From assembly GCA_016584305.1 (NCBI GenBank), contig JACEEZ010018903.1, forward strand, positions 104,475 to 168,474: a stretch of 64,000 bases of DNA, written 5' to 3'. Made by a program: the position numbers and the translations under genes. Positions 58,032 through 64,000 of this stretch are shown one piece after another; the first letter of the stretch is position 1, and every line of letters starts with the position of its first letter. This DNA comes from Chionoecetes opilio. Taxonomy: Eukaryota > Arthropoda > Malacostraca > Decapoda > Majidae. Under the pieces are notes generated by a model. The model saw only the letters and a program-made list of their open reading frames with translations, was not told the origin of the DNA and searched no databases.

Positions 58032-59817
58032 CCCAGCTAACCATCACCGGCGGGCCGGACGTAGGCCGTAGAGCGCGCGAACGGCGGCAGCCGCGGCAAA
58101 TTTACCTCCGTCAGCCCTCCGAAGGACCGCTGGTGTATTCAGACGGGCGGATAATTTAACTATGTTGAAATTAATGTACAGAAATTTCAAGAATGGAATA
58201 TTTCTATGTGTAAACATTTGAAACAAACAGTGATGATTATCTGATGTAGATTACATCAGTAGTGACAGCAGCGGCAACTTGACGTCAATCCTCGGAGGCC
58301 CGCTGGGCCGCTGGTACGTATTGTAGTGGGAAATATTAATTTGATATTATATATCTTAACTCAGTAATAGACATAGTAATCTCAATATCGGTACCATCAA
58401 CTTATTATTAGCCTGTTCAAAGCTATTAAAAATTGTTATAAAAGTTTTTAGAATAGTTTATAGAAATTATCTAAATCAGTTATTTAAAATTTCCAGCGTA
58501 TCAGGAACACCCAGAGATACATAGAAATAAGATGAGATAGTACATAGGAAGGAGTTTACATGAAAAATGGTTATCAGTTGGTCTGGTGTGTGTAGCTCGT
58601 ATCATAGAAAAATAACACTTTGATTAACCGCGGCGAAGCTTATTACGGAATAACACAGTCATATTGTTCCCTTATTCTAATAACTTCCAACAGAATTACA
58701 AAACAGATTAATGCCTCAAGGGTACACCTAATAATGAATATGTAGAGATGGAGTAACAAATGAATAATATCATGATTTAGAATGAATATTATTTGAAATC
58801 CTTTCCAGCTAACTGCATAACTGCCAGACGTTACGATAGCCATACAAAGGGTTAAAAACCCACAAAAGGGCTTAAATGTCACCCTAACCAGTCCCCCCGT
58901 TATAACATAATGAGACTTAGTTATAACATGTTTTCGCTCCTTCATTATATCGACAATAGACTGAAATGATAAAATAATTGCAGTACGACACGTTTTTTAG
59001 GAATTCCTTGACGCGGCCTGGCGCTGATTGTCTGAGTGAAAAGAATCAGTACTTGGTGTGGGGGTGTGGCAACCCTCATCTTCCCGCCACATCTCAGCGT
59101 CCCCGAGGGCGGGCAGTTGTGACTCAGTGCTAGGCAAGTGACCAGTCGTCCTGTCAGCTCTCGGTAATTAGAGGTTAACTCTCCAATACACCACGCCGCG
59201 CCCCCAGCACTTCTGTGTTCCACCTCACCTGGCGCAGTGAGTAGGATCCAACCCCATCACTTGGAAAAACGCACGGTGGCGTGGGATGTTGTCTATGTTC
59301 TTCGCCGCAACCTATACCTTTCTAATGGCTGTCACCGCGTTCAGTGTTCCACGTACAACCAGCATGTAAACTCAATAACGAAAAATGTTTTGTACTTGTG
59401 AAATAAAACAATTCCGTAGCAATATGATCCTAGCATCTCCTCTTCATCGTATTACTGGATAACGACACAGGAAATCTTTCAGGTTAAATTTTCTAAGCAT
59501 ATTGCATTAATAGTTTTTATAAGTGGTTGACCAGCCCATTAGTCTATTAATCGGATAATGGGTCTTGGGACACAACCCCTTATTAACATTAACTCTATCT
59601 GCAATATACTTAGAAAGTATAACCATAAATATCTCAATCAGTGTAATATAACAGCGGCAAAGGGTCAAATATGCCCGACGGCGGGCCGCTGGGAGCGGCC
59701 CGCGTTGAGCCTATGAGCAAATTCCCAGCGGCCCCTACGTCGTACCACTTCTCGGCGGGCCGCCGATAAGACATACGGAGGGCCTCCGGAGGCCCTTCCG
59801 TCTTTGTGTTTGCTGGG
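58032..59817 (-). mobile_element. CCCAGC-ended transposon, complete copy in the LINE
   Basis: CCCAGCTAACCATCACCGG to CTTTGTGTTTGCTGGG, with target duplication GG (58,030-58,031 and 59,818-59,819). Same orientation as 30,308-31,867 but more indels. It carries a 202-bp insertion at 59,057-59,258. Confidence 0.9.
59057..59258. mobile_element. 202-bp insertion with TSD ACTTGG
   Basis: Absent from the other CCCAGC copies at this position. It is flanked by ACTTGG at 59,051-59,056 and 59,259-59,264. It shares GGCGCAGTGAGTAGGATC with the tRNA-like repeat at 49,160-49,390, so it is likely a SINE relative. Confidence 0.75.
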
Positions 59818-60222
59818 GGGGAGCGTAGCGTGGAAGCTGTCGAAGTTAGGCGGCTAGGGGGGCTGTTGAGAGGGTTCTGAGGGGTGGTGGACTGGGGCGA
59901 CCTACCCCTCCTCATCCTCGCCAGTAGAGGCAGTTGAGGCCACTGAAGTCGTGGGTGAGGCGGTCGATCCGCCCCCCCATCCGCCTTTGCCTGGTAGCGG
60001 CAAGCTAAAGGAGCTGCTGAGGGGCGTGGATGAGGCTAGTGGACCTGAGATGCCCCGGCTCACGTGGGGCTGTGGCCGCGACAGGCCCGAGTGGGGAGAT
60101 GAGGTAGAAAATAGAGATTACCAAACCATGGGAGGTTCAGGACTGGTAGAGCAACGGGAGGCAACTGCAGGGCAAAGAAGTGGCCCATACTGTGTATAGG
60201 CGTGGCCACCGAGAGGAGAAGA

Positions 60223-61598
60223 CCTGGTACATCGCCGTGACGTCACACCATAAGGATACCACCCGTCCGCCCCCGTACAAGTTTACCACCAATATAATGT
60301 TTATCAGTAAAAAAAGATATGACTGGTATCTTCGGAAATGTTGTTCTATAATATTATCAAATAAAAAACCGTATAAAACCACACAAAGAAAATCCATTAG
60401 AGGACTTTCAAGAAAATAATGCATTAAATTAAAAACTCTTCGCTAATTAATATTTGCTCGCAAAACATTTTACCTGGAGAATATCAATATAAGCGGAATT
60501 TAATTAACTTTCCATTGATATATTTCGGTTTAGTGATAAATGAATTAGCGGCATGCAGACATGTAGCGTAACAAATATAAAAAATCCTGAAATCGGATAA
60601 TTTCCTACCTAATATATGTTTATCAGTATAAAATATATACTGTTATCTTCCGAAATGTTTGTTCTATAATATATCAAATAAAAACGAAACCACACTAAAG
60701 AAAATGCCATATGGACTTTCCAAGAAATAGGCATGAAATAAACGTTTCGCCATTAAATGTGTGAAAAAACTTTTTACCTGGAGAATATCAATAGAAGCGG
60801 AATTAATTAGCTTTCCATTGATATATTTCCTTGTTCTGATAAATGAATTAGAACCTGTTAAATTTGCGTAACTAAATAATAACATCATCAATCGGAAAAA
60901 TTACCCGATCATGATGTTATTTATGTAGTTAAACCTAAGTATGCCTGGTTCTAATTCGTTTATCAGAAAAAAAAATATATCAATGGGAAAGTAATTAAAA
61001 ATGCGGCTTCTATTGATTATTCTCCATGTAAAAAGTTTTTCACAAAATATGTAAATGGGCGGAAAAGTTTAAAGTCATGCATATTTCTTGAAAGTATCAT
61101 AATGCATTTCTTTAGTGTGTGTTTAGGTTTTTATGATTAATATTATAGAACAAACTATTATTCGAAGATCAGCAGTATATATTTTATATGATAAACATAT
61201 ATGAGGTAGGAAAGTACCCGATTCCATGATTTTTTATTATTTAGTTTAACGCTAATTTATGCATGCCGCTAATCTGATTATCACTAAACGAAATATATCA
61301 TGGAAAGCTAATTAAACTCCGTTCTAGGTGATATCTCCATGTATAATGTTTGCGAGCAAAATTATTAAAATGGCGAGAGTTTAAGTTAATGCATATTTCT
61401 TGAAAGTATATAATGCATTTTCTTTGGTGTTTTTACGGTTTTTTATTTTGAATAATAATTATAGAACAAACATTTCCGAAGAATTTTTTTTCACAGTATA
61501 TCTTTTATTACTGATAAACATATATTGGTAGGTAACTTGTACGGGGAGCGGAGCGGGTGGTATCCTTATGGTCTGTGACGTCACGGGCGATTACCAGG
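60223..61598. mobile_element. 1.38-kb four-module palindromic element
   Basis: The ends CCTGGTACATCGCCGTGACG and (inverted) CCTGGTAATCGCCCGTGACG continue through CCATAAGGATACCACCCG. Inside, each arm holds two direct copies of a roughly 300-bp AT-rich module (TATGTTTATCAGTA ... TTCCATTGATATATTT), and the arms are inverted about a centre near 60,905. No ORF of note. Confidence 0.83.
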
Positions 61599-62337
61599 CT
61601 TTGTCTCTCGTGGTCTCGGTATAGGGACAGTATGGTGAAGAATGTTAGGGCGACACGGGTATGAGAGACCAGAAGGAGTGTGCTGGTTAAGCTGAGTGGT
61701 AAGGGTATGAGGTTGTTGTGAGAGGTGAGGGAGCAGGGTGAAAGGGGTACAGGAAGGAATGCGATAATTGCAAGGAGGGGGGAACAGCCTAATAGGGGTT
61801 AGGCCCGAGCAGACGATGGGCAAGGTGATGGAGTGCCTTAAGGATATAAGAAGGAAGGAAGAAAGGACGCGTGGTGTGGTGGGAGGGGGAGAAATCATGA
61901 GGCGACCTCGGGAAAAAGCAGGGTATGAGAAATAAGACGCGACAAAAACAAGCGACTCCCAAGAGGAGTCGTAAGAATGAAAGCGGAGTGCAGTAATGGA
62001 TCCAGGGGGACTATGGAATAAGCTTCATAGACCTGGACGTGCACTCCCACAGGAGGTCTTTGAGGGAGACAAAATGCACCCTAAACTGGGAAGGAGAGAG
62101 GGCGGATGTGCGGGAGAATGCTTGAGTGGATACGCGCGAGTGAGAGACTCAGCAGGTTGAGGGAAAAGAGGATGAAAATGCGAATGAGTGACTGTTGACA
62201 AAAAAGGGAATGTGAGGTTGGGATGTGTGAATGTTGGACGGATGGAAATGTTGAAAAAATGGAAGACCTCAGCAGGGAAATGAATGAATGAACATTGACG
62301 TATTTGGAGGACAGAAACACAAAATGAGAGAGAGAAT

Positions 62338-63125
62338 GGACCTACCATAAAACTACGTCCCTGTTTGTTTACATCGGTGCATTGGGGGATAAGGCAGGGC
62401 GCCGCGGGTGGACCTACGAAGGAAAACCTACGGCGATGGACAGAATTTCGAGTTATTTTGACACGAAATTGATATTCCAGGTGCTATATTACTGTGCTCT
62501 GTTCCGCTGAGCAACACTAGAGAGAAGACCTGAGGTAAGGGCTGATGTGCAGAGGGCTTTAAACAAGAAAACAGGTCATACAGAGCCTCGTCAAAAGGTA
62601 AGCAAATTGGTAGGTACGTAATGTGTCCCTACCACTTGCTTACTTTTTATTGAGACTCTGCTGTGACTTGATTCCTGGTTTAGAAGCATTCGCACATCAA
62701 CCATAACCTCAGGTCTTCTCTATGGTGTCAGCGAGCACGGAAAATAGACACCTGGAATATCAATTTCGCCCAAAACAACTCTAATTTTTTTCATCGTGTA
62801 GTTTTCTCTTGTAGGCTGTACATATTCATGGGATGATAGGATTAAAATATCTTAGTAATTGATTCCTTGTGGTCTTCCTCATAATAAGTAGTAGTACATC
62901 ATGGTTTAAGTGTTACTTGACGAGCCAATGAATACTCTGAGTCTAATACCAACATTACCAACCTTTGACTTTGATTTTATCTATTTCACAACCATAAAAA
63001 AGTTGCCTAAACCACGGTTGAATTACCCATCCTTGCCTCATGGTACCTGCATGCGTACTGTCGTATACCGATATTTTTGTCCCTACACAAATCGGGAAAA
63101 ATCGCCGGACAGTAATGGGTAGGGT
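62338..63125 (+). repeat. Third copy of the 33,497 palindrome arm
   Basis: GGACCTACCATAAAACTACG onward follows 33,500-34,150 and 34,480-34,600 without the hAT MITE. It includes the internal 200-bp hairpin (about 62,525-62,725). Confidence 0.85.
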
Positions 63126-63709
63126 GGTATCCGTCATTTCGGCAACATGCCAGTCCGCCACACCATGGAGTCAATTTCCCCCACAGGGCATTTCGCCCTA
63201 ATACTGGAGTCATTTCGCCCACACTTATGGAGTATATAGGAGCTAGGAGGTTAGGTTATATTTGTTAGTGTGTCGAGACCCCCCAACCCCCCACTAGGAG
63301 GTTAGTTGATTTGTTTAGGTTAGGTTAGGGTAGGTTAGATTTGGTAGTTTAGGTTAGATTGGTTAGGTTAGGTTACTAGATCCGGTTAGGTTAGGATAGG
63401 TTAGGATTTGGTTAGGTTAGGTTAGATTAGGTTAGATGGGTTAGGTGAGCCTATCGGTGGGTCAAGCCCTGCCTAGGGTAGGTTAATTTTGGTTAGGTTA
63501 GGTTATTTTGCTTAGGCAATTTTCGTCATTTCGCCCACAAGACCCTTCGTCCACATGTAATCCAATTCCGCCCACATATAAGAGGCAATTCGCCCACAAT
63601 AAAGAGTCAATTCGCCCACACGATCTATGTCACGGAGTAATGTAAACTATATCTTCTCTGGCAGAATGGGAATGAAACCACCAGAACCTTGGGAGAAATG
63701 ACGGTAAAT
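63126..63709. mobile_element. Second copy of the TCATTTCGCCCACA element, partial
   Basis: Begins GGTATCCGTCATTTCGGC. Motif clusters lie at 63,135-63,225 and 63,525-63,625, separated by a (GGTTAGGTTAGATTT)n block at 63,295-63,510. Confidence 0.75.
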
Positions 63710-64000
63710 TTCTAGTGTTTAGCCCATACTCTCCCCAATTCTCCCCAAACAAAGTTTGGGGACCTGTGGGAATGCGGGTTTTCCGGTGGGGAAACAAATA
63801 GGCGTTCGGAAACACGTAATTAAAGAGTTGTGTAGGGAGGGTAAAACTTCCTAGATCTAGGGTATTTCCTTATATCTAGAGAAAATTTCCAACCAAAATA
63901 AACCTTAACCTAACAAAATTAGCCTACCCTAGCAGGGGACTGACCCACTGATAACCTAACTAACCAAATCTAACTTAAGCAAGATAACCTAACCGTAACC
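63710..64000. repeat. Foldback 'TTCTAGTGTTTGCCCATAC' family, copy 3, cut by window end
   Basis: One arm (TTCTAGTGTTTAGCCCATAC) and the reverse-oriented core (CTAACCTAACAAAATTAGCC, CTAACCAAATCTAACTTAAG). Confidence 0.85.

Larger units (their letters stand above)
54990..62340 (-). mobile_element. I-like LINE, minus strand, broken by three insertions
   Basis: On the minus strand, RT thumb-type sequence (GQLGLLFLTPSCHDPHLPV, HFCPYDLVPARHLPFAPDL; 57,700-57,304) leads to VRIRLDYGCEVYGAA (about 55,840). An RNase H domain follows (IYTDGSPSASPPS near 55,300, then SILTAELFAIRK) down to about 54,990. Upstream proline/serine-rich pieces (57,500-58,031, 59,818-60,222, 61,599-62,340) probably belong to its 5' part but carry no clear domain. 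Insertions lie at 56,151-57,301, 58,032-59,817 and 60,223-61,598. It is internally deleted and heavily frameshifted. Confidence 0.68.

Noticed and set aside
60137..60424. Minus-strand 95-codon ORF
   Set aside because: It spans the boundary of the four-module palindrome and has no domain.

Overview
This is a eukaryotic, almost certainly arthropod and most plausibly decapod crustacean, genomic window. The evidence is interstitial arrays of the arthropod telomere motif (TTAGG/AGGTTA variants), very long dinucleotide and trinucleotide microsatellites, tRNA-derived SINEs, several kinds of LINE, intron-containing gene fragments, and no operon-like organisation. Coding density is very low and most of the 64 kb is mobile or tandem DNA. 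Many ORFs break at single-base indels, including inside satellites, so noisy sequencing probably adds to real decay.

Layout. 1-1.09 kb: 3' half of an RTE-type LINE. 1.09-6 kb: a TIR repeat family and a 32-bp satellite. 6.8-8.7 kb: an unrecognised ORF, microsatellites and a LINE 3' end. 9.07-10.31 kb: a broken C2H2 zinc-finger gene (minus). 10.7-14.15 kb: a LINE enclosed by inverted arms. 14.48-17.13 kb: a 57-bp satellite that looks derived from the promoter head of a tRNA-SINE, a relative of which lies at 19.0 kb. 19.5-25.6 kb: telomere-like arrays, foldback elements, and a LINE tail split by a 4.1-kb element with an 8-bp target duplication. That element contains a 2.98-kb DNA transposon (21,507-24,488) with a transposase-like gene of a family I cannot place. 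26-27.3 kb: a MITE pair. 27.5-28.1 kb: a giant (CT)n. 28.19-32.5 kb: exons of a Star-like (FkbM-methyltransferase-domain) gene on the minus strand, one split by a nested pair of CCCAGC-ended transposons. 33.5-38.5 kb: a very large composite palindrome holding LINEs, a hAT-type MITE and further foldbacks. 39-42.3 kb: an I-like LINE with RNase H. 42.4-46.5 kb: further CCCAGC copies. 48-49.4 kb: foldback and tRNA-like repeat. 49.5-52.3 kb: possible but unrecognised exons. 52.8-54.3 kb: hairpin MITEs and another CCCAGC copy. 55-62.3 kb: a minus-strand I-like LINE broken by three insertions. 62.3-64 kb: second copies of the 33-38 kb repeats.

The only host genes I can support are the Star-like gene and the zinc-finger locus. 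The window is mainly a stack of nested insertions. Target-site duplications let several layers be put in order, and several unrelated inverted-repeat elements share a telomere-like (AGGTTA) core. The main candidate for something undescribed is the 2.98-kb transposon with its D-D-CxxH-RW-E protein.
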